A stretch of DNA of 64,000 bases from Acinetobacter pittii ANC 4050 (GTDB lineage: Bacteria; Pseudomonadota; Gammaproteobacteria; Pseudomonadales; Moraxellaceae): assembly GCF_000399685.1 (NCBI RefSeq), contig NZ_KB976987.1:2886237-2950236 (forward strand), written 5' to 3'. The notes beneath the pieces were generated by a model. That model worked only from the letters and a program-made list of their open reading frames with translations. It was not told where the DNA came from and ran no database searches. Below are positions 20,642-29,446 of this stretch, one piece after another (the stretch's first letter is position 1; the number at the start of each line of letters is the position of its first letter). The translations under genes and the position numbers were made by a program.

Positions 20642-21079
20642 TTATTTCTCGATTGCATGATCCAAACTAATACGTCCAGCGCCATGAAGCATCAGAAAGA
20701 ATAAACCGCCTGCCATAGCTAAGTTTTTCATAAAATGGATGCCATTGTTATATTGCGCCGCTGCATCAGCCCCACCTTGGTGAAACAAGAAGGCAGTTAA
20801 AATACTGAAGATACCAAGTCCAAAAGCTGCAAAGCGTGCTTGGAAACCAAACAATAAGGCTAAACCACCACCAAACTCAACCAAGATAACTAATGGGAGA
20901 ATTCCACCCGGAACACCCATGGCTTCCATATATCCTGCAGTTGCTGCATAACCCGTAATTTTCCCCCAACCAGCAACAATGAAGATATAAGCGATAAGAA
21001 GACGAGCAACAAGGCTAATAAAACTATCTGCGCCTGATTGCGTTACGATATTTTTGACCACCACATTTGGATTAAACAT
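20642..21079 (-). CDS. DoxX family membrane protein
   Basis: Small four-helix inner-membrane protein of the DoxX/DoxD-like family (YphA/YqjF type), of uncertain function, often tied to redox or thiosulfate metabolism. From ATG 21079 (MFNPNVVVKNI) it is 145 aa; AAGGTGG lies 5 nt upstream, which decides this start over the in-frame codon at 21121. Family pattern: LLIAYIFIVAGWGKITGY near residue 28 and GGGLALLFGF. Monocistronic. Confidence 0.85.
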   Translation of the reverse strand: MFNPNVVVKNIVTQSGADSFISLVARLLIAYIFIVAGWGKITGYAATAGYMEAMGVPGGILPLVILVEFGGGLALLFGFQARFAAFGLGIFSILTAFLFHQGGADAAAQYNNGIHFMKNLAMAGGLFFLMLHGAGRISLDHAIEK

Positions 21080-21273
21080 TTTGCCACCTTTATTTAAATG
21101 CTTATTTATTGATGAGCTCATTCTAGGTATAGGACATTGATAATTAAATACTCAAAATCCATATATATCGTTGCACAAACAGGATGATCAATTTGTATAT
21201 TTTTGATGTTTTATACTGACTTTCTATAGGCTCACTGCTAGGATTTGAGCACGGTTTACCACTTAAACATCTC

Positions 21274-21915
21274 ATGGAACTTCTTGATTTTATTCTACAC
21301 GTTGATCAGCATCTCGCCGAGTTTATTACAAATTACGGGACGTGGATTTATGGCATTTTATTTTTAATTATCTTTGTCGAAACCGGTTTAGTGGTCATGC
21401 CGTTTTTACCGGGCGATAGTTTGTTATTCGCAGCCGGTGCTTTAGCAGCCTCTACTGGTGCGATGGATCCATGGTTGTTAGGGACTCTACTCTTCATTGC
21501 TGCGGTTTTAGGCGATACGGTGAACTACCATATTGGGCGTTTTATCGGTCCGCGTGTGTTTGAAATGAATTCCAGATTCATTAATAAGCAACATTTAATT
21601 AAAACTCAAGAATTCTTTGCTCGCCATGGTGGCAAGACAATCATTTTTGCTCGTTTCGTTCCATTTGCCCGTACCTTTGCACCTTTTGTTGCTGGTGCCG
21701 GCAGCATGAACTATAAGTTTTTCTTAACTTATAATGTGATCGGAGCATTTTGTTGGGTCGCTTCTTTTGTGACGTTAGGCTATTTATTTGGAAATATGCC
21801 AATCGTTAAAGATAACTTCACCCATCTTATTTTTGGCATCATTATTATTAGTGTTTTACCGGGTATCATCGGCTTTATTCGTGAAAAACTAAAAAACCGG
21901 AAAGCCAACGTTTAA
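21274..21915 (+). CDS. DedA family membrane protein
   Basis: DedA/Tvp38-type protein; recent work on the family points to phospholipid or undecaprenyl-phosphate flipping. 213 aa with the acidic helix FVETGLVVMPFLPGDSLLF (about 35-53) and the signature FARHGGKTIIFARFVPFARTF (about 114-134), whose Arg residues are essential in E. coli homologues. C-terminal tail basic (RKANV). Convergent with the LysE-type gene 8 nt downstream. Confidence 0.88.
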   Translation: MELLDFILHVDQHLAEFITNYGTWIYGILFLIIFVETGLVVMPFLPGDSLLFAAGALAASTGAMDPWLLGTLLFIAAVLGDTVNYHIGRFIGPRVFEMNSRFINKQHLIKTQEFFARHGGKTIIFARFVPFARTFAPFVAGAGSMNYKFFLTYNVIGAFCWVASFVTLGYLFGNMPIVKDNFTHLIFGIIIISVLPGIIGFIREKLKNRKANV

Positions 21916-21922
21916 GATTGAT

Positions 21923-22513
21923 TTAGAAGAAACGGAATACCACCGGAAGCATACATAAAATGAGTAACATAGCCGATCCTTTATATAAATGATCGGTTTT
22001 TATTTTTTGCATTGAACCTGTCAATAGAGCACGTCCAAAAATCATCCAGAAACTCGCCGCAGGAATAAGAGTTAAAGTAAAAGCGGCAAAAACCATAAGA
22101 AAATTTTCAGGCGAATTCCATGTTTCAGCTGGGAAAATACCTGCAGCAAATAGTAAAGATTTCGGATTTCTCAAAGTTGAGAAGAATAATTGACGTGGGC
22201 GAATATTACGGTGAGTTTGACTAAATTCTTGTAAATGGTTGGTTTTCCATAAACGAAATGCCATCCAGAACACATAGATCACACTTGTAATATGCAAAAT
22301 GAGCAGTAGCGCAGGCCAAACTGGAGCTGCCAAATGAATGAATACAGCCCAAAAGCTAATACCATAGGCATAGCCTAACCATTCCATTGGAATAAGCCAA
22401 AATGCTTTAGTTAAACCTTGAAAATGAGCAGCGGTTGCAAGTAAAGCATTTGTCGGCCCCGGAATGAGCAAAACAGCCAACATTGCCAATACAAAAAACC
22501 AACTCTCAATCAT
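21923..22513 (-). CDS. LysE family translocator
   Basis: Second LysE/RhtB-type exporter of the window, 196 aa and about five or six hydrophobic helices. It starts MIESWFFVLAMLAVLLIPGPTN, keeping the signature PGPTNALLATAA (about 18-29) and TLRNPKSLLFAAGIFP (about 112-127). Substrate unknown; it is only distantly like the one at 8513-9154. It is alone on its strand with about 215 bp of AT-rich upstream sequence. Confidence 0.83.
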   Translation of the reverse strand: MIESWFFVLAMLAVLLIPGPTNALLATAAHFQGLTKAFWLIPMEWLGYAYGISFWAVFIHLAAPVWPALLLILHITSVIYVFWMAFRLWKTNHLQEFSQTHRNIRPRQLFFSTLRNPKSLLFAAGIFPAETWNSPENFLMVFAAFTLTLIPAASFWMIFGRALLTGSMQKIKTDHLYKGSAMLLILCMLPVVFRFF

Positions 22514-22727
22514 AAAGTTTCCATAATATCCAAGATGGGGCCACCTTAAACGAAACAGGCAAAATATAGCAAGTTTATGAAGCTTTTTGATTACAGAAAA
22601 CGTAGGTTTTTAGAAGCTTAAAAATGTATAACTGATTTATTTATATTGATTTTATTATGAAACATTTTGCTAAACTTTATTCATCACAATATGCTTTTAT
22701 TAGCATATTATGATGTCAAATTGGCTA

Positions 22728-23117
22728 TTAATTCGTCTTTTTCCGAACAATAATTGGACAATTCTTGAACTGAGCAGCCTGAACAATCGCTTCTTGTTGG
22801 CCTAAAACACGTGAAAGTTCGGTGTTTTTTGTTGAAGAAGATTGCCCCATATTTACAGAAATAGAAGGCCCGAATCCCCAACCGCCTCGTCCCCAGCCAC
22901 CCCCGAGTCCAAGACCAACACCCATACCAGTACTTTTTGGAGTTTGCACCCCATTGTCGATATATTGCTGAATACGGTTATATTCACTTTGTAACTGTGG
23001 GCAGCTCAAAGATTGATATTGTGTCGGAGACACATAAGTCGGTTTTACCGTTGTAGCACATGCGCCAAGGAGTAAAGTGGCTGCCACCAAAGGCGCAATA
23101 TATAAGCCTTTCATCAT
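22728..23117 (-). CDS. Gly-rich predicted outer-membrane lipoprotein
   Basis: 129 aa from the ATG at 23117 (MMKGLYIAPLVAATLLLGAC), with a signal peptide and a lipobox LLGAC. A mid-protein stretch MGVGLGLGGGWGRGG (about residues 67-81) is very Gly/Trp-rich. No family recognised. It starts 7 nt after the ParA stop, so it is coupled to parA; the open frame to 23162 would overlap parA and lacks its own ribosome site. A GAGA tract precedes the ATG. Confidence 0.72.
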   Translation of the reverse strand: MMKGLYIAPLVAATLLLGACATTVKPTYVSPTQYQSLSCPQLQSEYNRIQQYIDNGVQTPKSTGMGVGLGLGGGWGRGGWGFGPSISVNMGQSSSTKNTELSRVLGQQEAIVQAAQFKNCPIIVRKKTN

Positions 23118-23124
23118 TTTTCTC

Positions 23125-23967
23125 TTATCGTTTTGGCTCAATCTCACCAAATAATGTCTCATAAGCCTGAGTCAATTTATGTTCTGGTGCCAAATGGGCC
23201 AAAGGTAAATTTTTCTGATGCGATTCTTTCATTAAAATCGAAGGCGGTAACATGCTATTAAGCACAGGCAACCCTTCATCTTTTAACTGCTGAACCACTT
23301 CCCGAGGTAATTTTGCTTGGGATTGGAATTGATTCACCACAATTCCCTCAATTTCCAAGCGATCATTATGATCATCTTGCGTTTCGAGAACATTTTCAAT
23401 CAATGTTTGTAACGCACGCTTTGAAAAAACATCACAATCGAAAGGAATGAGTACCTTATCTGCCGCAATGAGTGCAGACAAAGTAAAGAAGTTAAATGCT
23501 GGTGGCGTGTCTATATAGATACGATCATATCGTCCAACTAAGTTTTGGATCGAATCACGTAATTTATAAATTTTATGTTTACTTTCAAGTGCATGCTCAA
23601 GCGCACCAAGTGTAGGGCTAGCTGGAAGCACATCTAATTTTGCAAAAGGAGTTGAATGTACAAAACTGTCGAGATCTTTATTTCGTGGGGCTTTTAAAAT
23701 TGAACCTAGCGCATTACCGATTAGACCTTTTTGTTGATTGTTCCCCAACACATCTTCAAAAAAGTTTTCGATATTCGGTTCTAAAATTGATTTTTCAGCA
23801 GAATAGGTCGCTTCATCGCCTAAGAGATACTGACTAGAGTTGGCTTGAGGATCAAGGTCAATCACTAATGTCCTTAAACCATGTTTGGCACTAATTGCAG
23901 CCAAATTTACAGTAATACTTGATTTCCCTACACCGCCTTTTTGGTTAAACACCACACGAGTTAACAT
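23125..23967 (-). CDS. ParA/Soj family ATPase (orphan)
   Basis: Deviant Walker-A ATPase. 280 aa with KGGVGKSS (10-17), Walker A' region LVIDLDPQANSSQYL and Walker B IYIDTPPAFNF. No parB-like gene or centromere-like repeat is visible nearby, so this is not a normal chromosome-partition pair; such orphans position various cargo. Its partner is the coupled Gly-rich lipoprotein. It starts MLTRVVFNQ close to the P-loop, a minimal N-terminus. Confidence 0.85.
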   Translation of the reverse strand: MLTRVVFNQKGGVGKSSITVNLAAISAKHGLRTLVIDLDPQANSSQYLLGDEATYSAEKSILEPNIENFFEDVLGNNQQKGLIGNALGSILKAPRNKDLDSFVHSTPFAKLDVLPASPTLGALEHALESKHKIYKLRDSIQNLVGRYDRIYIDTPPAFNFFTLSALIAADKVLIPFDCDVFSKRALQTLIENVLETQDDHNDRLEIEGIVVNQFQSQAKLPREVVQQLKDEGLPVLNSMLPPSILMKESHQKNLPLAHLAPEHKLTQAYETLFGEIEPKR

Positions 23968-24043
23968 TTTTCCCTCTGCATATTTTTTTACTGTATGCAG
24001 TTTAACCTAGAGCTTAATCAAAAAGGCAAAGAATGTAGAACAA

Positions 24044-24436
24044 TTAAGCAAAAACAGGTTTCACAATCACTAAAATAATAATAGCAATAAATGCAATCGC
24101 ACTAATGATCAAACCTGCACGGCGCTGTGCCAATAAAAGAGTGTCATCTTTTTTAAAGGCTTTCATGAGAGAAGATAACAGCACTAAAAATAAAATAATT
24201 TTAGCGTAAAACCATGGCTGTACTTGAAAGTCCTTCATGACCAATAAAGTTGCACCCGTAATAAAAACTACGGTAAACGACAAATGTTGTAAGGCAACTA
24301 ATACTTTACGCCCTGCTGGATTGGGCTGCTGGCCTTGCACACCTATAAACAGTGTAGAAGCGCGCAAAACAAACACCATAAGTGCGGCAGCTACCGTAAT
24401 CATATGAATAATTTTAGTGAGTAAATGTGCATCCAT
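24044..24436 (-). CDS. SirB2-like small membrane protein
   Basis: 130 aa with four hydrophobic segments (about 5-25, 45-65, 72-92, 105-127), matching the SirB2/invasion-gene-upregulator family in size and pattern (KIIHMITVAAALMVFVLR and QHLSFTVVFITGATLLV). Function unknown. It follows the bolA-like gene after 11 nt, so the two are probably cotranscribed. Confidence 0.72.
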   Translation of the reverse strand: MDAHLLTKIIHMITVAAALMVFVLRASTLFIGVQGQQPNPAGRKVLVALQHLSFTVVFITGATLLVMKDFQVQPWFYAKIILFLVLLSSLMKAFKKDDTLLLAQRRAGLIISAIAFIAIIILVIVKPVFA

Positions 24437-24447
24437 GGAATTAACCC

Positions 24448-24756
24448 TTAGTTTTTAGGTGCATGTGCACATTCTGGGCTAGCAGGTGCTTGACCTTGCC
24501 ATTCACTTGGCAAGTAGGCATGAATTGCTAAAGCATGAATTTGGCCGGGATTCATTAAGTCTGAAGCTAAGGCATAAACCTTCTGATGACGTTGAACCAA
24601 ACGTAACCCATTAAATTCATCGCTCACTATAATCACTTTAAAATGAGATTCTTTACCGGGAAAATAACCACCATGCCCTGCGGACTCATTGATGACTTCT
24701 AAATGGCTAGGGGCAAGGTTTTGTAACCGTTCAATCAACTGTTGTTCAAGGCTCAT
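24448..24756 (-). CDS. BolA family protein
   Basis: Small BolA-type protein, a partner of monothiol glutaredoxins in Fe-S and iron handling; some members are transcription factors. From ATG 24756 (MSLEQQLIERLQNL) it is 102 aa. Seen: the family core HFKVIIVSDEFNGLRLVQRHQKVY (about 38-61), LVxRHR-like, and HALAIHAYLPSEW. An AAAGGAAAAG purine tract precedes the start. The open frame reaches 24879, but the extension is unlike BolA. Confidence 0.85.
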   Translation of the reverse strand: MSLEQQLIERLQNLAPSHLEVINESAGHGGYFPGKESHFKVIIVSDEFNGLRLVQRHQKVYALASDLMNPGQIHALAIHAYLPSEWQGQAPASPECAHAPKN

Positions 24757-24949
24757 AGCTTTTCCTTTTACGATTATTCGTATATTTGAACCTAGTATAC
24801 CCTGTCTACACATAAACAAAAGTTGCTCTTGTATGCTTTGGCTCCAAACAAAATGTCTATTTATTCGGCAACTTAACAATAAAAATACCCCTAAATACTC
24901 ATTTCTGTTTTTATTTTATGCAATCAGCATAATTATTTGCATAAAGTTG

Positions 24950-24977
24950 TTGACCCATGTTTCGCTTAATGTATTAT
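24950..24977 (+). promoter_or_regulatory. tRNA-Gly promoter
   Basis: TTGACC (24950-24955) and TATTAT (24972-24977) with a 16-nt spacer end 9 nt before the first tRNA. It is followed by a GC-rich discriminator (GCGGC) typical of stable-RNA promoters. Confidence 0.72.
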
Positions 24978-24986
24978 AAGCGGCAC

Positions 24987-25062
<76 letters not shown>

Positions 25063-25107
25063 AATTGGTTTTTTTTGAGAAAGTTTTCGTAAAAACTGCT
25101 TATATAT

Positions 25108-25183
<76 letters not shown>

Positions 25184-25193
25184 AATTTAAAAG

Positions 25194-25226
25194 GCCCTAG
25201 TCGAAAGCCTGGGGCTTTTTTCTTTT
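25194..25226 (+). terminator. Terminator of the tRNA-Gly pair
   Basis: GCCCTAG (25194-25200) pairs with CCTGGGGC (about 25208-25215), followed by TTTTTTCTTTT. A related hairpin with the same loop motif TCGAAAG occurs at 30087-30115. Confidence 0.85.
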
Positions 25227-25360
25227 CATTGATTCATAATTTTTTTATGGTCTATCTATTTACATGATCCATTGTAGGGAAATAGCTCCAGACCAAATGA
25301 AATTTCGTAGTATCCTTAAAATGAAATAAATATAAATCTAGACTTGGGCACGATCAGACA

Positions 25361-27214
25361 TTAGGAAGCGGTAGTGCTGTTGTATTTCATCAGAACAGAT
25401 GCGAGATAGTCAGAAACCGCATCTACATGTGTAACGTGTGGATTATGGCCTGCGCCAGCGATAGTATGTATAGGGATATCTGAGCTTATTGTGGTAACAA
25501 TTGGATCTTTATCTCCCACAATGATTTCAACTTTAGAACTAAGTTCGTTTAACAAAGCTGTCTGAGTTGCTCGCTGCTGCGGCAAACTAATACGGTACAT
25601 ATACTCACTAATATGCTTGGCTACCGACACTCGACGTAATGAATCCATCGCATATCTCACTGACGGATTTTGTTGTCCATCTGGATGTAGGTCTTTAGTA
25701 ATCATATCTTTTGGCACAAAACGGAAAATCAGATTAGATATAGTTTTTATCTGAAACATTTTAGCGGCCTGTGTTTGAACAAAATAAGGCGATATAAGGA
25801 TAAGACGTGCAACTTTATCTGGATATTTCTTTGCAAGATTCAATGCAAAAAGACATCCTAACGAATGTGCAATAACAACACTATTTGGCGCTAAAAGCTT
25901 TGCAGCGGCATCCATAAATTGATGGTTGTTGTCTTCCATCATCTCATAACTGCCTGAACGACCAAGTCCCGGCAGGTCCATCATAGCGACCTGATCGTAT
26001 GTGATTTTATTGATGATTGGAGACCAGCATGCACTATCAAATGGAATCCCATGTAAAAATAATGCAGATGATGTGTCAGAACTAATCGGCTGTTTAGTAT
26101 AGATTTCTGTCCAATATCGATTCTGATAGCTGAAATGACTAGGTGTTGATACTTGCATACGACCAAAGCGTGTAAGCACCAAACGATCAACCCAACGAGA
26201 AAAATAAGGAGTGACATTGATCAGGTCTGCGATGCCCATTTTCGCTGCCATCGCCTCTGCCCCAGCAACATGATAGTGCTCGGTAGAAATGAAAGAGAGT
26301 TGTTCTTTAGAACCATCAAGTAATACCTCAGGTAATTTCTCTAATAGACCTTTGGGTACTTGTAAATGTGGTGTGCTAACTCCCAAATGCTCGGCAGCTA
26401 GGTGAACGAGACGATGAAATTTCGGCGTCGAAGGATCAAGCAACATATACTCCTGAGCAATAGTCTCAGGATAAGACATCGTTCGGATCAAAAAGCTCAC
26501 GATATACTGCATATTGCATAGTGGCAGGAATGTGTCACGACCACCTGGCAATGCCAGCAGACGCCCCTGATAGAGCTTATCAATCATGTCAGCAATACCG
26601 ATATATTGCATATCGCCATAGTTATAAAAACCATCAATGACTGTGGCTGGATTGATTGCAGTCCATGGCACATTTAAACGCTTACAGGCTTCAATGAAAG
26701 CTTGATAACCCAAAATTTTTGAAGCTTCATAGCCACCATGTTTGCAATACAACTCATCAGCCGATTCTTGCGGCGGAGCAGCCACACGATACCCACCAAT
26801 CCAGATAAATCGCTCAAGCTGCGTCAATGTTGCAGCCCATTCAATCAAAGTAAGCCCTGACTTAATATTGGTACGCTCAGCTTCAGCTTTGCTAATGCCC
26901 CAATTAAATGATGCAGCCAGATGATAAATCACATGGATCTTTGTCTGAGCATCTAATAGTAAAGAGCCCAGCTTAAAATCGCGGCTTAAATCATATTCGA
27001 CAAATGAAATAGACGGATCGACCAGCCCTTCTGCTGCAATGAAACCTAACAGCTTATCTTTCTTGGTTGCGACATTACGCAGCGCAGCAATCACCTGATG
27101 ACCTTCATGCAGAAGCTCAACGATTAATCTACTACCAATAAAACCCGCTGCACCTGTTACTAATATGGTCTTCCGTGAAAAATTATCTTTTTTTGCGTTA
27201 TTTAAATTATCCAT
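25361..27214 (-). CDS. Extended-SDR reductase fused to alpha/beta hydrolase, candidate quorum-sensing target
   Basis: 617-aa two-domain protein. N-terminal half: NAD(P)-binding extended SDR with TGAAGFIG (20-27) and the catalytic YEASK (Tyr162, Lys166). C-terminal half (about 383-610): alpha/beta hydrolase with oxyanion region FLHGIPF (386-392), nucleophile Ser451 in AHSLGC, an acid in GDKDP (568-571) and His590 in GAGHNP. Both active sites look intact, so it may reduce and hydrolyse, or process an acyl intermediate; substrate unknown. AAGGTGA lies 4 nt before the ATG. It is downstream of abaR on the same strand, with a perfect lux-box palindrome 307 nt upstream. Confidence 0.85.
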   Translation of the reverse strand: MDNLNNAKKDNFSRKTILVTGAAGFIGSRLIVELLHEGHQVIAALRNVATKKDKLLGFIAAEGLVDPSISFVEYDLSRDFKLGSLLLDAQTKIHVIYHLAASFNWGISKAEAERTNIKSGLTLIEWAATLTQLERFIWIGGYRVAAPPQESADELYCKHGGYEASKILGYQAFIEACKRLNVPWTAINPATVIDGFYNYGDMQYIGIADMIDKLYQGRLLALPGGRDTFLPLCNMQYIVSFLIRTMSYPETIAQEYMLLDPSTPKFHRLVHLAAEHLGVSTPHLQVPKGLLEKLPEVLLDGSKEQLSFISTEHYHVAGAEAMAAKMGIADLINVTPYFSRWVDRLVLTRFGRMQVSTPSHFSYQNRYWTEIYTKQPISSDTSSALFLHGIPFDSACWSPIINKITYDQVAMMDLPGLGRSGSYEMMEDNNHQFMDAAAKLLAPNSVVIAHSLGCLFALNLAKKYPDKVARLILISPYFVQTQAAKMFQIKTISNLIFRFVPKDMITKDLHPDGQQNPSVRYAMDSLRRVSVAKHISEYMYRISLPQQRATQTALLNELSSKVEIIVGDKDPIVTTISSDIPIHTIAGAGHNPHVTHVDAVSDYLASVLMKYNSTTAS

Positions 27215-27399
27215 AAATCACCTTATTAGGGACTATAACAAGGGGGCTTGATATTGAATTCGCATATTCATCTATATATTTGAGAGATTGAATTCCATCA
27301 GTTTTCTGTCCTAAATACTCAGAAGCTTTTCTATTTTCATTCAAAGATTTTATGATCACCCCAAGTTGCAATACTACTATCTATACCTATTAAAATCAT
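27207..27399 (-). pseudogene. Short frameshifted ORF between lux box and the fusion gene
   Basis: ATG at 27399, with AGGGA 5 nt upstream, opens MILIGIDSSIATWGDHK and hits TGA at 27337-27339. One base less in the AAAA run after the His codon would continue in the next frame as SLNENRKASEYLGQKTDG and end at 27207, overlapping the next gene's ATG (ATGGATAA). That would be a 63-codon product. A GTG at 27359 could also start the second frame. I recognise no family; it is either a recently broken gene or a leader. Confidence 0.45.
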
Positions 27400-27520
27400 A
27401 ATTTCCCTAATTAATCATACTCAACCTTCAAATTAGGTTATTCTTCAATTAAAGTACCAGTTATCTATTTTAATAAAAATAAATTCAAATTTTATTTTAT
27501 GTACTAATATCTTTTATTAC

Positions 27521-27540
27521 ACCTGTAAATATTTACAGGT
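27521..27540. promoter_or_regulatory. lux box, 20-bp perfect palindrome
   Basis: ACCTGTAAATATTTACAGGT is a perfect dyad. Its core CTGTAAA...TTTACAG shares the half-site of the abaI lux box at 29373-29388. It lies 59 nt past the abaR stop and upstream of the reductase/hydrolase gene, implying AbaR-AHL control of that unit. On the minus strand TATTAG and TAAAAT candidates for a -10 follow within about 35 nt. Confidence 0.82.
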
Positions 27541-27598
27541 TGATTTATATTTATCAAAAAACTACTTTATAGCCTTTTTCTTGATTATTTCTATAATT

Positions 27599-28315
27599 CT
27601 ATAAAATCCCTAACATCACTGCCCGGATAGCAGCTGAAATTTTATTATTCACATTCAGCTTCTGCATTGAATTTACGAGATGAAAATTTACTGTTCTTTC
27701 AGTCACTCCAAGTATCTGAGCAATCTCTCCTGACGTTTTACCTTCAGCTGTCCAACGTAGTACTTCTTTTTCACGATTGGTTAAATAAAGATTAAACCGA
27801 GCAAATTCTGTGTCATTCATAATTTTAGCAATACTAGAATGCACTGTTTGAGACAGCCAATACATATTTATAGATTGAGATTTCTGCTCTTTTTCTGATA
27901 ACTCCTCAACGGATCTTGCTAACGTTAACATCCCACGCGTACCGATAAAATCACGGCTTGATTGTGCCCAGCCAAAATTTAAATTATAAGAACGCGCATC
28001 TTCCCAGAAATCTTTTTGTGCTTGTGTCTTCGCAGATTGGCTCGACCAGACAAGTGGTTGGAGTGACATCATACAATGTTGTACGGTTGGATCTATCCTC
28101 ACATACTGCCCTTCCATATAACGCTTCTGCCATGCTTCTGGATAATTATTCAACATAACTGTTTTTGGTTCGGCAATTGATAAGGGTGATTGCATACCAT
28201 AAGCACAATAATCAAATCCGAGCTTTAAAGCTGTGGACTTAACGATTTCAAACAATTGATATTCATTTTGTATAATCAGAGATGCTGACAGTAGATCTTC
28301 TTGCCAATTTTCCAT
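27599..28315 (-). CDS. abaR: LuxR-family quorum-sensing receptor AbaR
   Basis: AHL-binding transcription activator. 238 aa: an N-terminal autoinducer domain (about 20-165) with family residues in YCAYGMQSP, WQKRYMEGQYVRIDPTVQHC and FGWAQSSRDFIGTRG, and a C-terminal HTH (about 172-238: LTNREKEVLRWTAEGKTSGE, then GVTERTVNFHL). GAGGG stands 4 nt before the ATG. It is divergent from abaM/abaI. By family, the 3-hydroxy-C12-homoserine lactone made by AbaI is the expected ligand. Confidence 0.93.
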   Translation of the reverse strand: MENWQEDLLSASLIIQNEYQLFEIVKSTALKLGFDYCAYGMQSPLSIAEPKTVMLNNYPEAWQKRYMEGQYVRIDPTVQHCMMSLQPLVWSSQSAKTQAQKDFWEDARSYNLNFGWAQSSRDFIGTRGMLTLARSVEELSEKEQKSQSINMYWLSQTVHSSIAKIMNDTEFARFNLYLTNREKEVLRWTAEGKTSGEIAQILGVTERTVNFHLVNSMQKLNVNNKISAAIRAVMLGIL

Positions 28316-28950
28316 TTTCCCTCATTAGTCCTCGTTCATAAATTATTTTTACGCAGTTGCATATTGTGAATTCATACTCCAATTAACAACATTTTTTAGC
28401 CTGAGAGAGTTTTAAATTATTCGGGTAAAATAGTTTCAGAAAGCTTTATAAGGTTGTTATACTGCATGCGCAGATTATGCTTTAAAATATTAAATTTTAC
28501 AGGACACATTTTATTCCAAAAAATGATTATTTTGGGATTACAAAACAAGCCCATTATTTAATCCAATTTACATATTCTTATTAATTTAATTAAATAATAT
28601 TTTTATTATCTCCTAACACCCATATTATTCCAGACTAATCACAAGAGAAATCAGCAATCTTTAAAAATTAAAAAATCATATGATTTTATTACAATTATTT
28701 TTTAAACAATGAACTAGAAATTATTTATTATATATATAAACCATTTTGTTTATAATATTTAAATATGTGGTTTTTCTATTAAGAAGGAAAAATTCTTAAT
28801 TTCCACTTAAATAACCCCTCCTCTCAAGAATAGCTTAATATTGCGTGCTATCTGTCTACAGTTAACCGGTTAAAGATAACAGTATTTTATTGGCAATAAT
28901 TTATGTTATGTATCTATTGAACCCCAATTCAAGTAATTTGAACAGGTAGC
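28316..28950. promoter_or_regulatory. AT-rich abaR/abaM divergent intergenic region
   Basis: About 635 bp with no convincing ORF. It contains a perfect TTAACCGGTTAA palindrome at 28862-28873 within the imperfect inverted repeat CTGTCTACAG...AGATAACAG (28852-28882), about 70 nt before the abaM-like start, a candidate operator or attenuator. The abaR promoter should be near 28320-28400 but no strong box was found. Confidence 0.4.
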
Positions 28951-29286
28951 ATGGTCACCGTCTCCTCTCATTTAACAATATCAACAGATAGTTTTAATCG
29001 AATGAATAAAAACCAGCTTATGAACTATACACTCCACCATCTCATATCTATTGTTGAATCAACGCAAATGGAAGATTGTCAAACTCTACATTATGATTTT
29101 ACTGAGTGAGCAACCTCACTGATCCCAGCTTTAAGTACTGGATGGGACTGGGAATTTATTGAATACAATGGCATCACGAGCATAAAACGTATTGGCCTAC
29201 CTCGAAGTAATATCATGATTGTTGATCTATATGGTACAGATATTGGATGTGCTCTGACTGACACACTAATCAAAAAAGAAAATTGA
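28951..29286 (+). pseudogene. abaM: abaM-like quorum-sensing modulator gene broken by an in-frame TGA
   Basis: ATG at 28951 (ACAGGT 4-5 nt before) opens MVTVSSHLTISTDSFNRMNK and reads to TGA at 29107-29109 (codon 53). The same frame continues open for 58 codons (ATSLIPALSTGWDWEFIEYN and on to LIKKEN), stopping at 29286. Restoring TGG (Trp) at codon 53 would give 111 aa. Position between abaR and abaI matches abaM, an RsaM-like negative modulator of AHL signalling. Identity is inferred from position and size. A sequencing error or a functional truncated peptide remain possible. Confidence 0.65.
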
Positions 29287-29372
29287 TACTCTGTTCTGGG
29301 AACAGTTCATTTATGGCCAAATCAATATAACCCAAACAAACGCTAAATTAACTCCATCTTTCTTTTAGAAAC

Positions 29373-29388
29373 CTGTAAATTCTTACAG
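29373..29388. promoter_or_regulatory. lux box upstream of abaI
   Basis: CTGTAAATTCTTACAG, a 16-bp near-perfect dyad centred about 66 nt upstream of the abaI ATG. It agrees with the lux box I recall for Acinetobacter abaI and would give AbaR positive feedback. Confidence 0.88.
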
Positions 29389-29446
29389 TTACCGCTTTCC
29401 CACCTGTTAAGTAAAGTCACTTGAAAAATAAGTGGAAACACTTGTA

